Positions 35,456-45,337 of a stretch of 64,000 bases of DNA are shown one piece after another (position 1 is the first letter of the stretch; the number at the start of each line of letters is the position of its first letter). A program made the translations under genes and the position numbers. The stretch is from Bacillaceae bacterium SAS-127 (lineage in GTDB: Bacteria; Bacillota; Bacilli; Bacillales; Domibacillaceae), in the NCBI GenBank assembly GCA_002261155.1, contig NKXN01000026.1:1-64000 (forward strand). The letters run 5' to 3'. The notes under the pieces are model-generated. The model was not told where the DNA came from, did no database searches, and worked only from the letters and a program-made list of their open reading frames with translations.

Positions 35456-38053
35456 TTGGATATAGAACGGATGACGCATTCTTTGCAGCAAGGATTAGCT
35501 GATGCTCAAACGCTTGCGAAAGAGCGTGAGCATACAGAAATCGATCTTTGCCACTTATTATTAGTATTAGTGAACAAGCCAGATAGTTTATTGATTAGGA
35601 TTATGGAGCGTGCCGGAAGTAGTGAAGCTAACTGGAAGGCTTTTTTAGAAGAACAACTAGCAAAAAAGCCGGTTATTTCAGGAGCAGGTGTCCAATACGG
35701 AGCTTATTTATCCGCTAGTGTACAAACATTGATGAGAGCAGCTGATCAGATGAAAGAAGCATGGGGAGATGAATATTTATCAGTTGAACATGTGACCCTT
35801 GCTTTAGCCAATACAACCGACTATGAAATGAAGCAGTTTTTAACGAAAGAAGCGTTAACGAAAGAGAAAATAGAAAAGGCTATTCATGAGATAAGGGGGA
35901 ATCAAAAAGTGACATCTCAACATCCAGAAGCAAGTTATGAAGCGTTAAGTAAATATGGACGTGATTTAGTAGAAGAAGTTCGTTCGGGAAAGCTAGATCC
36001 AGTCATCGGGCGTGACCAAGAAATTCGTCATGTCATTCGGATTCTGTCAAGAAAGACGAAAAACAATCCCGTATTAATTGGCGAACCGGGTGTAGGGAAA
36101 ACGGCGATTGTCGAAGGGCTGGCTCAACGGATTGTTCGTAAAGATGTCCCGGATGGGTTAAAAGATAAGACGATCTTTTCACTAGATATGAGCTCTTTAA
36201 TTGCTGGAGCTAAATTTCGTGGAGAGTTTGAAGAGCGATTGAAGGCGGTACTAAATGAAGTAAAGAAAAGTGATGGACGTATTTTGCTGTTCATTGATGA
36301 AATCCACACGATTGTTGGTGCGGGGAAGACAGAGGGAGCAATGGATGCTGGCAATATGTTAAAGCCAATGCTGGCACGCGGAGAGCTTCACTGTATCGGA
36401 GCGACAACGTTAGAGGAGCATCGTAAATACATTGAGAAAGACCCGGCACTTGAGCGTCGTTTTCAACAGGTACTTGTACAAGAGCCAACAGTAGAAGATA
36501 CGATTTCCATTTTACGAGGCTTGAAGGAGCGCTTTGAAATTCACCACGGAGTCAATATTCACGACCGAGCAATTGTTGCAGCTACTACATTATCGAATCG
36601 CTACATTACCGATCGTTTTCTGCCGGATAAAGCGATTGATTTAGTTGATGAAGCATGTGCGATGATTCGGACTGAGATTGATTCGATGCCAAGTGAGCTC
36701 GATGAAGTGACTCGGCGGGTAATGCAGCTAGAAATTGAAGAGGCTGCGTTGAAAAAAGAAAAGGATCAAGTGAGTAAAGATCGCCTCATTCAATTACAAG
36801 AAGAATTGGTCAATTTAAAGGAAAAAGCGAATGAAATGAGAGCAAGATGGGAATCGGAGAAAGAGGCGATTCACCGTGTTCAGGAGAAAAGAGAGAGTCT
36901 TGAGAAGTTGAGACGAGAGCTAGAAGATGCGGAGAATCGTTACGACTTAAATAAGGCAGCTGAACTACGCCACGGCAAAATTCCAGAGATGGAGAAGGAG
37001 CTTCATGATTTGGAACAAGCGATGGTTGCTTCTGAAAACAATGAAAACCGGTTGTTAAGAGAAGAAGTGACTGATGAAGAAATTTCAGCGATTGTTTCGC
37101 GGTGGACAGGCATTCCAGTGACGAAGCTCGTAGAAGGAGAACGAGAAAAACTGTTGCGTCTTGAGAGTATTATGCATGAGCGTGTGGTTGGACAAGATGA
37201 AGCGGTTCAACTCGTTAGCGATGCCGTGTTGCGAGCACGTGCCGGCATTAAAGATCCAAACCGTCCAATTGGCTCGTTTATTTTTCTCGGTCCAACAGGT
37301 GTAGGGAAAACAGAATTGGCGAAGACGCTCGCACACACGTTATTTGACAGTGAAGATCAAATGATCCGAATTGATATGTCGGAATACATGGAAAAACATG
37401 CAGTTTCTCGCTTAATCGGTGCACCTCCCGGATATGTTGGGTATGAAGAAGGAGGACAATTAACGGAAGCTTTACGAAGAAAGCCGTATTCTGTCGTGCT
37501 ACTTGACGAGATTGAGAAGGCGCATTCAGAAGTATTTAATATTTTACTGCAAATGTTAGATGACGGTCGTATTACGGATTCCCAAGGTCGAACGGTTGAT
37601 TGTAAAAATACTGTTGTCATTATGACGTCTAATATTGGTTCGGAATTTTTGTTAGAACGAAAAGAAAACGCAGAAGAAATCCAAGAAGAGACGAAAGAGC
37701 AAGTGCTTCAACAATTACGGCGTCATTTCCGACCGGAGTTTTTGAATCGTGTGGATGATATTGTGTTATTTAAACCGCTAAGTCTTGCTAATATTAAAGG
37801 AATTGCTGATCGAATGCTTAATGATTTAAGAAAACGGCTAGAAGAGCAGCAAATTAGACTAGAAGTGACAGAAGCGGCGAAGGAATTAATTGCGAAGGAA
37901 GGATTTGACCCTATATATGGAGCTCGACCTTTGAAACGCTTTATTCAGCATCACTTAGAAACGAAGCTCGCTCGAGAAATGATTGCTGGGAAAGTTTCCG
38001 CTCATGAAACGGCTATTATTGATGTAGAAAATAGTGAATTGATAGTGAAATGA
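35456..38053 (+). CDS. clpB: ATP-dependent chaperone ClpB
   Basis: Hexameric disaggregase of 865 aa that pulls proteins out of aggregates with DnaK. Order: N-domain (about 1-145); first AAA+ module with [13 protein letters not shown] and LLFIDEIHT; a coiled middle domain (about 410-525) that marks ClpB/ClpC-type proteins, long here as in ClpB; second AAA+ module with [13 protein letters not shown] and [10 protein letters not shown]; a C-terminal dimerisation part. No ClpP-binding loop was recognised. The TTG start at 35456 follows AGGTGA; the next ATG is five codons in. B. subtilis lacks clpB, while B. cereus has it next to med. Confidence 0.94.
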   Translation: MDIERMTHSLQQGLADAQTLAKEREHTEIDLCHLLLVLVNKPDSLLIRIMERAGSSEANWKAFLEEQLAKKPVISGAGVQYGAYLSASVQTLMRAADQMKEAWGDEYLSVEHVTLALANTTDYEMKQFLTKEALTKEKIEKAIHEIRGNQKVTSQHPEASYEALSKYGRDLVEEVRSGKLDPVIGRDQEIRHVIRILSRKTKNNPVLIGEPGVGKTAIVEGLAQRIVRKDVPDGLKDKTIFSLDMSSLIAGAKFRGEFEERLKAVLNEVKKSDGRILLFIDEIHTIVGAGKTEGAMDAGNMLKPMLARGELHCIGATTLEEHRKYIEKDPALERRFQQVLVQEPTVEDTISILRGLKERFEIHHGVNIHDRAIVAATTLSNRYITDRFLPDKAIDLVDEACAMIRTEIDSMPSELDEVTRRVMQLEIEEAALKKEKDQVSKDRLIQLQEELVNLKEKANEMRARWESEKEAIHRVQEKRESLEKLRRELEDAENRYDLNKAAELRHGKIPEMEKELHDLEQAMVASENNENRLLREEVTDEEISAIVSRWTGIPVTKLVEGEREKLLRLESIMHERVVGQDEAVQLVSDAVLRARAGIKDPNRPIGSFIFLGPTGVGKTELAKTLAHTLFDSEDQMIRIDMSEYMEKHAVSRLIGAPPGYVGYEEGGQLTEALRRKPYSVVLLDEIEKAHSEVFNILLQMLDDGRITDSQGRTVDCKNTVVIMTSNIGSEFLLERKENAEEIQEETKEQVLQQLRRHFRPEFLNRVDDIVLFKPLSLANIKGIADRMLNDLRKRLEEQQIRLEVTEAAKELIAKEGFDPIYGARPLKRFIQHHLETKLAREMIAGKVSAHETAIIDVENSELIVK

Positions 38054-38060
38054 AAAAAAT

Positions 38061-38093
38061 AGGCTGTCCTATATGTGGACAGCCTTTTTTTTA
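38061..38093. terminator. Terminator between clpB and yjzD
   Basis: AGGCTGTCC / GGACAGCCT with A-run before and T-run after, so it can serve both convergent genes. Confidence 0.88.
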
Positions 38094-38273
38094 ATGATGT
38101 TCTACCGGATCATTTGGAACAAGGGCAGAAATAACAAATAGAAGAATAGCTACGATGATTGAAATGATGGTACCAGGCATCCAAGCAAATTCAGCTCCAT
38201 TCATGGAACCAACAACGTAACTTAACATTTGAATCAGTAAGAAAGACCAAAAGAAAGTCATAATATATTGCAC
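38091..38273 (-). CDS. yjzD: YjzD-family (DUF2929) small membrane protein
   Basis: A 60-aa protein with two hydrophobic segments (about residues 5-22 and 33-52) and the end ISALVPNDPVEHH, matching YjzD/DUF2929. In B. subtilis yjzD lies a few genes upstream of med, as here. The start is at ATG 38273; GGAGGAAAAA precedes it. Function unknown; the stop overlaps the shared terminator tail. Confidence 0.83.
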   Translation of the reverse strand: MQYIMTFFWSFLLIQMLSYVVGSMNGAEFAWMPGTIISIIVAILLFVISALVPNDPVEHH

Positions 38274-38473
38274 CGAATTTTTCCTCCTTCAATGAAAAGC
38301 TTTTTTTGTCACTCATCCTTAATCTTAGCATATCAATTAGAGCTCAATAAAGAGATATTTTCGCTCATTTATATTTTTATTTGTTCTTAATAAAAGATTT
38401 CTCTTTTTCTCTTTGTGAAATAACAGTAAGATAGAAAAGGGAGCGATATCTATTTAGAAGGAGCACTTAGTTT

Positions 38474-39448
38474 ATGATAAGAAAAATAATGTTAATGACA
38501 CTCACTGCTCTTTTGCTAGTAATTACGATGGGATGTCAAACAAATGATGATTCAGAAGTACTTGGAAAAGTAGGATTGCTTGTTCCTAAAACGATTAATG
38601 ATCAAGTGTGGGGAACGAAGGGTTATAAAGGCATGATGAAAATTCAGTCTGAATACGATTCTGAAATCTTTTATAAAGAAGGAATGGACTCTCAAGCTTT
38701 AGTGGAGCGAGCAGTTGAAGAGTTCGAACATAAAGGTGTTACACTTGTATTTGGGCATGGCAGTGAGTACGCTGATTATTTTAATAAAATTGCACCAGAA
38801 TATCCCGATATGCATTTTGTCAGCTTCAATGGCAACGCGAAAGAGAAAAATACAACAAGTTTAAAGTTTGAAGCTCATGCGATGGGTTTTTTTGGTGGGA
38901 TGACAGCGGCACAAGCATCTAAAACAGGGACGATTGGTATTTTAGCTACTTATAAATGGCAGCCGGAGTTGAAAGGGTTTGTCGAAGGGGCAAAATTTGA
39001 ACGTCCAGATATTCAAGTTGTCACAAAGTATGTAGGCGACTGGGATGATTCTGAAAAAGCGCTAACATTGTTAGAACTGATTATGGCTCAGCATGCGGAT
39101 GTTGTTTATCCAGCAGGAGATGGATATAATGTACCTGTTATTGAGAAATTAAAGGAGCAAGGGCTATATGCCATCGGTTTTGTTGCTGATCAATCTAACC
39201 TTGGGAAAGAAACGGTATTAACGAGTACAGTACAGCATGTAGACAAATTGTATTTACTTGCTGCTAAGCGCTTTGTTAAAGGAGAATTGAAATCCGGAAA
39301 CCTTCACTTTGACTTCCAAGACGGAGTAATCTCATTAAGCGAATTTAGCCCGGTACTGGGGGTTGATTTTGTCAGTAGAATCAACAGGGACATCGATCAC
39401 TATATTAAAACTGGTAAGCTTCCAAGAAAAGCGGAGGAGAAAAAATGA
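38474..39448 (+). CDS. med: BMP-family lipoprotein Med, positive regulator of comK
   Basis: Lipoprotein of 324 aa of the basic membrane protein/purine-binding family. The signal peptide ends in the lipobox ITMGC (cysteine about 21). The periplasmic-binding-protein-type body follows: VGLLVPKTINDQVWGTKGY, FGHGSEYADYFNKIAPEYPDMHF, GVDFVSR. In B. subtilis Med raises comK transcription and the fold resembles nucleoside binders. It ends with an ATGA overlap with comZ. The AAGGAG lies about 10 bp before the ATG. Confidence 0.9.
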   Translation: MIRKIMLMTLTALLLVITMGCQTNDDSEVLGKVGLLVPKTINDQVWGTKGYKGMMKIQSEYDSEIFYKEGMDSQALVERAVEEFEHKGVTLVFGHGSEYADYFNKIAPEYPDMHFVSFNGNAKEKNTTSLKFEAHAMGFFGGMTAAQASKTGTIGILATYKWQPELKGFVEGAKFERPDIQVVTKYVGDWDDSEKALTLLELIMAQHADVVYPAGDGYNVPVIEKLKEQGLYAIGFVADQSNLGKETVLTSTVQHVDKLYLLAAKRFVKGELKSGNLHFDFQDGVISLSEFSPVLGVDFVSRINRDIDHYIKTGKLPRKAEEKK

Positions 39449-39633
39449 ACGAAAATAAAAATTTAGAGTTTATGCAAATTGCGATGAAATACCTTCCAGA
39501 GGCACAGGAAAAAGTAAAAGAGGCAGGCATTGAGTTCTCAATGGATCTGATGGAGCCTTTCATGGGAATGTTTTTAAACGTGATGAACGAAGCCTATGAA
39601 CTAGGGAAAAAAGATGCCGAAGAGAATAACTAA
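39445..39633 (+). CDS. comZ: ComG operon repressor ComZ
   Basis: A 62-aa acidic helical protein, MNENKNLEFMQIAMKYLPEAQ to KKDAEENN, recognised as ComZ. In B. subtilis it represses comG, the pseudopilus operon of DNA uptake. It overlaps med by 4 bp, so the pair is translationally coupled; a GGAGGAG lies in the med 3' end. A terminator follows at once. No DNA-binding motif is obvious. Confidence 0.9.
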   Translation: MNENKNLEFMQIAMKYLPEAQEKVKEAGIEFSMDLMEPFMGMFLNVMNEAYELGKKDAEENN

Positions 39634-39637
39634 ATCG

Positions 39638-39674
39638 AAAGAGAGCTATCTATCTCATAGATGCTCTCTTTTTT
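39638..39674 (+). terminator. Terminator after comZ
   Basis: GAGAGCTATCTA / TAGATGCTCTC with T run. Confidence 0.88.
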
Positions 39675-39719
39675 CGTGGAAAAAAATTTCGCTCGACCTC
39701 ACTCTACAAATTCCCCCTA

Positions 39720-39748
39720 TTGCAAAATGGAGTTGTTTTCAGTAAAAT
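39720..39748 (+). promoter_or_regulatory. Sigma-A-type promoter of fabH-fabF
   Basis: TTGCAA, 17 bp, TAAAAT. The FapR-like box begins inside the -10 region. Confidence 0.6.
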
Positions 39749-39765
39749 TAGTACCAAGTCTTAAT
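39747..39765. promoter_or_regulatory. FapR operator of fabH-fabF
   Basis: ATTAGTACCAAGTCTTAAT fits the FapR pattern (TTAGTACC, spacer, imperfect inverted half). FapR represses fatty-acid synthesis genes until malonyl-CoA rises. The box overlaps the promoter -10 and start. Confidence 0.75.
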
Positions 39766-39809
39766 AATTGATATCATCTTAAAAAGATGTTGAAAGAAGG
39801 GGAAACCTT

Positions 39810-40742
39810 ATGAATACTGGTATTCTTGGTATAGGGCGCTATGTGCCTGAAAAAATTGTAACAAATGTAGATTTAGAGAAAGTGATGGATACGTCGGACG
39901 AATGGATTCGGACCCGGACTGGAATAGAAGAGCGAAGAATTGCTGAAGAGGAAGAACGGACCTCTGATATGGGGGTAAAAGCAGCGAGAAAAGCGGTGGA
40001 GCAAGCGGGTATCCACCCAGAGGAAATTGATTTAATTGTCGTTGCTACGGTCACGCCAGATTATTCTTTTCCTTCTGTTGCTTGCATGATTCAAGAGCAG
40101 ATCGGAGCGAAGAAAGCGGCAGCTATGGATGTTAGTGCTGCTTGTGCAGGCTTCATGTATGGAATTGTGACAGCTAAGCAGTTTATTGACACAGGTACTT
40201 ACAAATATGTGTTAGTAGTGGGTGTTGAGAAATTATCTAAAATACTAGACTGGAATGATCGTAATACGGCTGTGCTGTTCGGTGATGGTGCTGGTGCGGC
40301 ATTACTTGGCCCTGTTTCAGAAGGACGCGGAATTTTATCATTTGAGCTTGGGGCAGATGGTACGGGATTCAAACATTTATATCAAGATCAATATGTTCAA
40401 ATGAACGGACGAGAAGTATTCAAATTTGCTGTGCGTCAAATGGGAGAGTCTTGTATCAATGTGCTAGAAAAAGCCGGTTTACAAAAAGAAGATGTTGATT
40501 TTCTCTTGCCGCATCAAGCAAATATTCGTATTATTGAAGCGGCGAGACAACGTTTAGATCTTCCGACAGAAAAAGTCTCGGTCACGATTAATAAATATGG
40601 AAATACATCAGCAGCTTCGATTCCGCTTACTTTTGTTGAAGAATTGGAAGCTGGTAAAATTAAAGACGATGATTTACTAGTGATGGTAGGGTTTGGCGGT
40701 GGCTTAACCTGGGGTGCCATTGCTATGAGATGGGGACGCTAA
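39810..40742 (+). CDS. fabH: Beta-ketoacyl-ACP synthase III
   Basis: Condenses acyl-CoA primers with malonyl-ACP to start fatty-acid synthesis; in Bacillus it accepts branched primers. The 310-aa protein has the Cys-His-Asn triad: C112 in [10 protein letters not shown]235 in LLPHQANIR and N265 in [10 protein letters not shown]. The [10 protein letters not shown] motif closes the fold. AAGGGG precedes the ATG. Equivalent in place to fabHA (fabH1) of B. subtilis, with fabF 40 bp downstream. Confidence 0.95.
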   Translation: MNTGILGIGRYVPEKIVTNVDLEKVMDTSDEWIRTRTGIEERRIAEEEERTSDMGVKAARKAVEQAGIHPEEIDLIVVATVTPDYSFPSVACMIQEQIGAKKAAAMDVSAACAGFMYGIVTAKQFIDTGTYKYVLVVGVEKLSKILDWNDRNTAVLFGDGAGAALLGPVSEGRGILSFELGADGTGFKHLYQDQYVQMNGREVFKFAVRQMGESCINVLEKAGLQKEDVDFLLPHQANIRIIEAARQRLDLPTEKVSVTINKYGNTSAASIPLTFVEELEAGKIKDDDLLVMVGFGGGLTWGAIAMRWGR

Positions 40743-40782
40743 AACGAAAAACTTTTTTATGAATGCATGAGGAGTGGGAAGT

Positions 40783-42024
40783 ATGGAAAAACGTAGAGTA
40801 GTCATTACAGGGCTTGGTATTGTCTCTCCTGTAGGAAATTCATTAGAAGAAGCATGGGCAAATGTATTAAGTGGGGTAAGTGGAGTTAAGCCGTTAACGC
40901 GAGTGAATCCTGACGATTATCCGGCAAAAGTAGCGGCCGAAATTAATGATTTTGACCCTGAGCAATTTATGGACAAGAAAGAAGCACGCAAAATGGACCG
41001 CTTCACTCAATTTGCTGTTGTTGCGGCAAAAATGGCTGTGAAGGATGCCGATTTAACGATTGATGAAACAAATGCTGAACGAATCGGTGTTTGGGTAGGC
41101 TCTGGTATTGGTGGGATGGAAACATTTGAAAATCAATTTAAAACATTTTTAGAGCGTGGCTATCGCCGTGTAAGTCCTTTCTTCGTACCGATGATGATTC
41201 CGGATATGGCAGCAGGTCAAGTCTCCATTTATTTAGGTGCGAAGGGAGTCAATTCTTGTACAGTGACAGCTTGTGCAACAGGGACAAATTCGATTGGAGA
41301 TGCCTTTAAAGTGATTCAGCGCGGTGATGCCGATGCAATGGTTACAGGCGGAAGTGAAGCGCCGATTACACAAATGTCAATGGCTGGATTTTGTGCCAAT
41401 ACGGCGCTGTCTACCAATCCAGATCCAAAGACAGCAAGCCGTCCATTCGATGCAAATCGCGATGGATTTGTCATGGGTGAAGGGGCAGGAATCCTTGTAC
41501 TTGAAGAACTGGAGCATGCTTTAAAACGTGGGGCAAAAATTTATGCAGAAATCGTAGGATACGGTTCAACAGGAGATGCTCACCATATTACAGCACCAGC
41601 TCCAGGTGGAGAAGGTGGCGCAAGAGCGATGCAAATGGCGCTTAATGATGGCGGCATTTCTCCAGAAGCTGTTGATTATATTAACGCTCACGGAACGAGC
41701 ACGCCTTACAACGATAAGTTTGAAACGATGGCCATTAAGGAAGTGTTTGGCGATCATGCGAAGCAGCTTTCCATCAGCTCGACGAAATCAATGACTGGTC
41801 ATTTGCTTGGAGCTGCTGGTGGAGTGGAAGCCATTTTTACTGCATTAGCGATTAAAAATGATATGATTCCACCAACAATTAATTATGAAACACCAGACGC
41901 TGAATGCGATCTTGACTATACGCCGAACGAATCTCGGAAAAAAGAAGTTCAAGTTGCTCTTAGCAACTCTTTAGGATTTGGTGGTCATAACGCGACGATC
42001 GCTTTACGTAAATTTAATCAATAA
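40783..42024 (+). CDS. fabF: Beta-ketoacyl-ACP synthase II
   Basis: Elongating condensing enzyme of type II fatty-acid synthesis, 413 aa as in B. subtilis. The catalytic cysteine is C164 in [12 protein letters not shown]; the two histidines lie in [12 protein letters not shown] and [15 protein letters not shown]. Start at ATG 40783 ([12 protein letters not shown]) because GAGGAG sits 8 bp upstream; a GTG at 40774 in the same frame lies within that site. Co-transcribed with fabH. Confidence 0.95.
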   Translation: MEKRRVVITGLGIVSPVGNSLEEAWANVLSGVSGVKPLTRVNPDDYPAKVAAEINDFDPEQFMDKKEARKMDRFTQFAVVAAKMAVKDADLTIDETNAERIGVWVGSGIGGMETFENQFKTFLERGYRRVSPFFVPMMIPDMAAGQVSIYLGAKGVNSCTVTACATGTNSIGDAFKVIQRGDADAMVTGGSEAPITQMSMAGFCANTALSTNPDPKTASRPFDANRDGFVMGEGAGILVLEELEHALKRGAKIYAEIVGYGSTGDAHHITAPAPGGEGGARAMQMALNDGGISPEAVDYINAHGTSTPYNDKFETMAIKEVFGDHAKQLSISSTKSMTGHLLGAAGGVEAIFTALAIKNDMIPPTINYETPDAECDLDYTPNESRKKEVQVALSNSLGFGGHNATIALRKFNQ

Positions 42025-42028
42025 TAAG

Positions 42029-42070
42029 AAAAGAGATAACTAAAAGTTCCATTTTAGTTATCTCTTTTTT
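42029..42070 (+). terminator. Terminator after fabF
   Basis: AAGAGATAACTAAAA / TTTTAGTTATCTCTT with T run. Confidence 0.9.
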
Positions 42071-42136
42071 GCATGTTTCTAGTACTCCATCATACATATA
42101 GGACAAGCAGAAAAAAATAAATAAAGGAAGAAGCTA

Positions 42137-42358
42137 ATGGCCTTTCGTCTCGCGCTCTTTTTAATCGGGTTTGGATTGACGGTTCTCGGAGGAGTTAGCT
42201 GTATTATGTATTTGAACTTGTTGACGGCTGGTTGGACGTTGAAAGAATATGCAAGTTTCATTATAGGTCGATCAGAATGCTATTTGTTCATTATCGGATT
42301 CGTATTGATGGCTATTTCCATCTATTTCCCGTCAAAGTGGAAAGTTGAGAAAATATAG
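42137..42358 (+). CDS. Small hypothetical membrane protein, two spans
   Basis: A 73-aa protein with two strong hydrophobic segments (about residues 3-25 and 48-64) separated by a polar loop, [18 protein letters not shown], and a lysine-rich end. AAAGGAAGAAG lies about 8 bp before the ATG. I recall similar unnamed proteins beside fabF in B. cereus-type genomes, but know no function. Its own terminator is not obvious; it may be read together with yjbA 74 bp downstream. Confidence 0.65.
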   Translation: MAFRLALFLIGFGLTVLGGVSCIMYLNLLTAGWTLKEYASFIIGRSECYLFIIGFVLMAISIYFPSKWKVEKI

Positions 42359-42432
42359 ACTTACAAGGAATAATATTACTTTATTTTGCCCATACTTTAA
42401 GACAAATAGATGAAGAAGTGAGGAGGGTCATT

Positions 42433-43194
42433 ATGTTGTATCTTCATGATGTCTGGGTGAATTGGTTTGAAGGAGAGGAAAATGGCTATAATGTATGCCA
42501 TTTTCACGAATGGCGCAAAGATGACGCTGTCGAGTTATTAGACCAAGTGCCAGTCGTATTAATTGAAGAGCCATTATTTGATTATATTGAGAATCAATTA
42601 TCTGATCTGCCAAAGCAACTACTTGAAGATGTAAGAAAAAAAGCCTTTCTACGTAGAAATCACGAACGAATTCAACTTGAACACTGCTTTGTTGTTTCAG
42701 ATGGAAAGGGAATTTTAGCGATTGACACAATGGGATATATGATTCCTGTTAGAAAAAGTCGCCTCGTTCCTCGACAGGAACAACTTGTGTACGAAATGTT
42801 CCAAGTTCATCCAGTTGAAAAATATGGATTTGATTCCACTTCCGAAAACAAAGAATACCATCCGTTATCTCTTGAGCCGATTAGCATGAAAGGATTAACG
42901 CGTAAAGAAAGACAGTTGAAGCAATTGCTGTTTATGGCTTTAGATCAACTGTTCTTATCAAAAAACTCAGCTGAAATTCGTTATTGGTATACCGAATGGG
43001 CACCTGATAAGTATGAGGAAATTCAATCCATGGACTTTGAAGAAGTAAAGCAAGCTTTTAATCAGGAGGCGAAGACGGGCTGGTCGAAACACCACTATCG
43101 TTTATGCGAAAATCTGATTAAAGGACAAGCTTTTTTTGAAAAGCTATGGGAAGTTGAAAACGCTTCCAAGATTAATCAATCAAGTAATCAATAA
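42433..43194 (+). CDS. yjbA: YjbA-family (DUF3603) protein
   Basis: A 253-aa soluble protein recognised as YjbA/UPF0736 by its start [20 protein letters not shown] and by the end segment [13 protein letters not shown]. It has no known catalytic motif. AGGAGGG sets the ATG at 42433; the same frame has an upstream GTG at 42418. In B. subtilis yjbA also lies next to a convergent or nearby trpS. Function unknown. Confidence 0.85.
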   Translation: MLYLHDVWVNWFEGEENGYNVCHFHEWRKDDAVELLDQVPVVLIEEPLFDYIENQLSDLPKQLLEDVRKKAFLRRNHERIQLEHCFVVSDGKGILAIDTMGYMIPVRKSRLVPRQEQLVYEMFQVHPVEKYGFDSTSENKEYHPLSLEPISMKGLTRKERQLKQLLFMALDQLFLSKNSAEIRYWYTEWAPDKYEEIQSMDFEEVKQAFNQEAKTGWSKHHYRLCENLIKGQAFFEKLWEVENASKINQSSNQ

Positions 43195-43199
43195 ATGTT

Positions 43200-43231
43200 A
43201 AAAGACTGAATCGATTTGGATTCAGTCTTTT
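43200..43231. terminator. Terminator between yjbA and trpS
   Basis: AAAAGACTGAATC / GATTCAGTCTTTT with a short loop; symmetrical A and T runs, between convergent genes. Confidence 0.88.
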
Positions 43232-43232
43232 G

Positions 43233-43263
43233 TATGTCGTTAGGCAAGCGCCTTTCGCTTTTG
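43233..43263 (+). repeat. Dispersed repeat fragment, copy 3
   Basis: TATGTCGTTAGGCAAGCGCC followed by TTTCGCTTTT resembles the end of module B (CATACGTCGCTGAGCAAGCG, CCTTCCGCTTTT) seen in the larger copies. It lies between the yjbA terminator and the stop codon of trpS, 4 bp from that stop. Confidence 0.65.
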
Positions 43264-43266
43264 TTG

Positions 43267-44259
<993 letters not shown>

Positions 44260-44297
44260 TCAATCTCTCCTCATTATTAAATAGTTAAAAATAAACA

Positions 44298-44336
44298 TAA
44301 AAAAACCATCCATCCCCAAAATAGGGACGAATGGTT
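44298..44336 (-). terminator. T-box terminator of trpS
   Basis: On the minus strand AACCATTCGTCCC / GGGGATGGATGGTT followed by T7. It competes with the antiterminator that uses the T-box sequence just upstream. Confidence 0.88.
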
Positions 44337-44545
44337 GGATCCGCGGTGCCACCCTAAGTTGCTTAAGCTCTGTCGCTAAGCCTCTTTAGCCATTTAACGC
44401 ATGGGGTACGCCATTTTGCTACTATGATATGTTCGCAAAAGGAGCATCGAAAGTCCATTCCAAACAGTTTGGCTACCTGCTCACACCAACGCAGGCTCTC
44501 TGATAACCAACTTCTGTATGTACTCTTCTTTCTTATACACTTCAA
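44298..44545 (-). promoter_or_regulatory. T-box riboswitch upstream of trpS, specifier UGG
   Basis: The minus-strand leader holds the canonical T-box AGGGTGGCACCGCGG (44341-44355), stem I with AGAGAGCCTGCGTTGG... and a specifier loop in which UGG (44455-44457), the tryptophan codon, sits in GGAATGGAC. Uncharged tRNA-Trp should pair with UGG and with the T-box bulge and prevent termination. So trpS is induced when tryptophan charging is low. Confidence 0.93.
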
Positions 44546-44602
44546 ATATGAGTTGACCCGATTATAAATTAAACAAAAAATGGAGTCAAGAGAACAAATC
44601 AT

Positions 44603-45007
44603 CTAGTTGATCACAAATGCAATGATAGATGTAGCAAGGGCTAACATTCCACCACCAACTAAAAGTGGATAAGTCCAAGTAAACACGCTTTTTTTAGGAT
44701 ATTCTTCATAAACTTCTTTTGTATCATCTAAGTTATCAAAGCTGGCTATATATTCGCCTTCCTTCGATGACTTTCTCAACTTCTTGACACTATAACGGAT
44801 TCCATTAAAGAAGCCGCCTTCAATCACAAACAAACTAGCTCCCACTGTTAAGCTGATCAGTGAGAAAAAGAAAGAGTAGTCTAGAAGGCTTTTTAAGAAA
44901 TTGGACGAAAACAATGAAAATAATATAGAGAAAATTACATTGCTTCCAATAATTATAAACAATAATCGGAGAAAATTCGTCAAAATCGTCACCCATTTCC
45001 TTTCCAT
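44603..45007 (-). CDS. DUF3899-family membrane protein
   Basis: A 134-aa membrane protein with four predicted spans (about residues 8-28, 40-60, 60-75 and 108-132), separated by a charged cytoplasmic loop (SVKKLRKSSKEGEYIASFD). The GASLFVIEGGFFNGIRYS motif is shared with DUF3899 proteins of Bacilli. No good ribosome-binding site precedes ATG 45007; a GTG at 44992, after GGAAAGG, is a possible alternative start. Between the trpS leader and opp. Function unknown. Confidence 0.72.
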   Translation of the reverse strand: MERKWVTILTNFLRLLFIIIGSNVIFSILFSLFSSNFLKSLLDYSFFFSLISLTVGASLFVIEGGFFNGIRYSVKKLRKSSKEGEYIASFDNLDDTKEVYEEYPKKSVFTWTYPLLVGGGMLALATSIIAFVIN

Positions 45008-45104
45008 TATAAATGAACAGAATTATAGCGAAAAGCCGCTATCTAATCAATATCATCATAATATATTTGGATATTATTATATATATAAAATAATATCAAA
45101 GAAA

Positions 45105-45119
45105 AATTTTCAGAAGAAT
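45105..45119. promoter_or_regulatory. Candidate CodY box upstream of oppA
   Basis: AATTTTCAGAAGAAT fits AATTTTCWGAAAATT at 13 of 15 positions. CodY control of peptide transport is common in Bacilli. It lies 134 bp upstream of the oppA -10-35 element and could also act on the divergent DUF3899 gene. Confidence 0.4.
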
Positions 45120-45126
45120 ATGAAAG

Positions 45127-45140
45127 TGAAAGCGCTTTAA
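45127..45140. promoter_or_regulatory. Candidate cre (CcpA) site upstream of oppA
   Basis: TGAAAGCGCTTTAA matches the cre pattern TGWAANCGNTNWCA at all but one position. It is 8 bp from the candidate CodY box. Nothing else of note was seen in the 330-bp region 45008-45337 besides this pair and the promoter. Confidence 0.5.
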
Positions 45141-45252
45141 CGCGGTGAATGATTATTCAACTAAAATGCAAACCTTGATATAACAAAAGAACTAACAAAA
45201 AAAGCAAAACATTGAATTGTTTCAACATTGTAAATAAAATATAAAATAATTA

Positions 45253-45280
45253 TTGCAAAAAAGTTAAGATCGTTTATAAT
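45253..45280 (+). promoter_or_regulatory. Sigma-A-type promoter of the opp operon
   Basis: TTGCAA, 16 bp, TATAAT, followed by a leader of about 50 nt to the oppA start. Confidence 0.65.
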
Positions 45281-45337
45281 TAGTAAATAAATCTTCTGAA
45301 TAATCAGCAAGATATTTTAAGTTGAGGGGGTTTTCGA

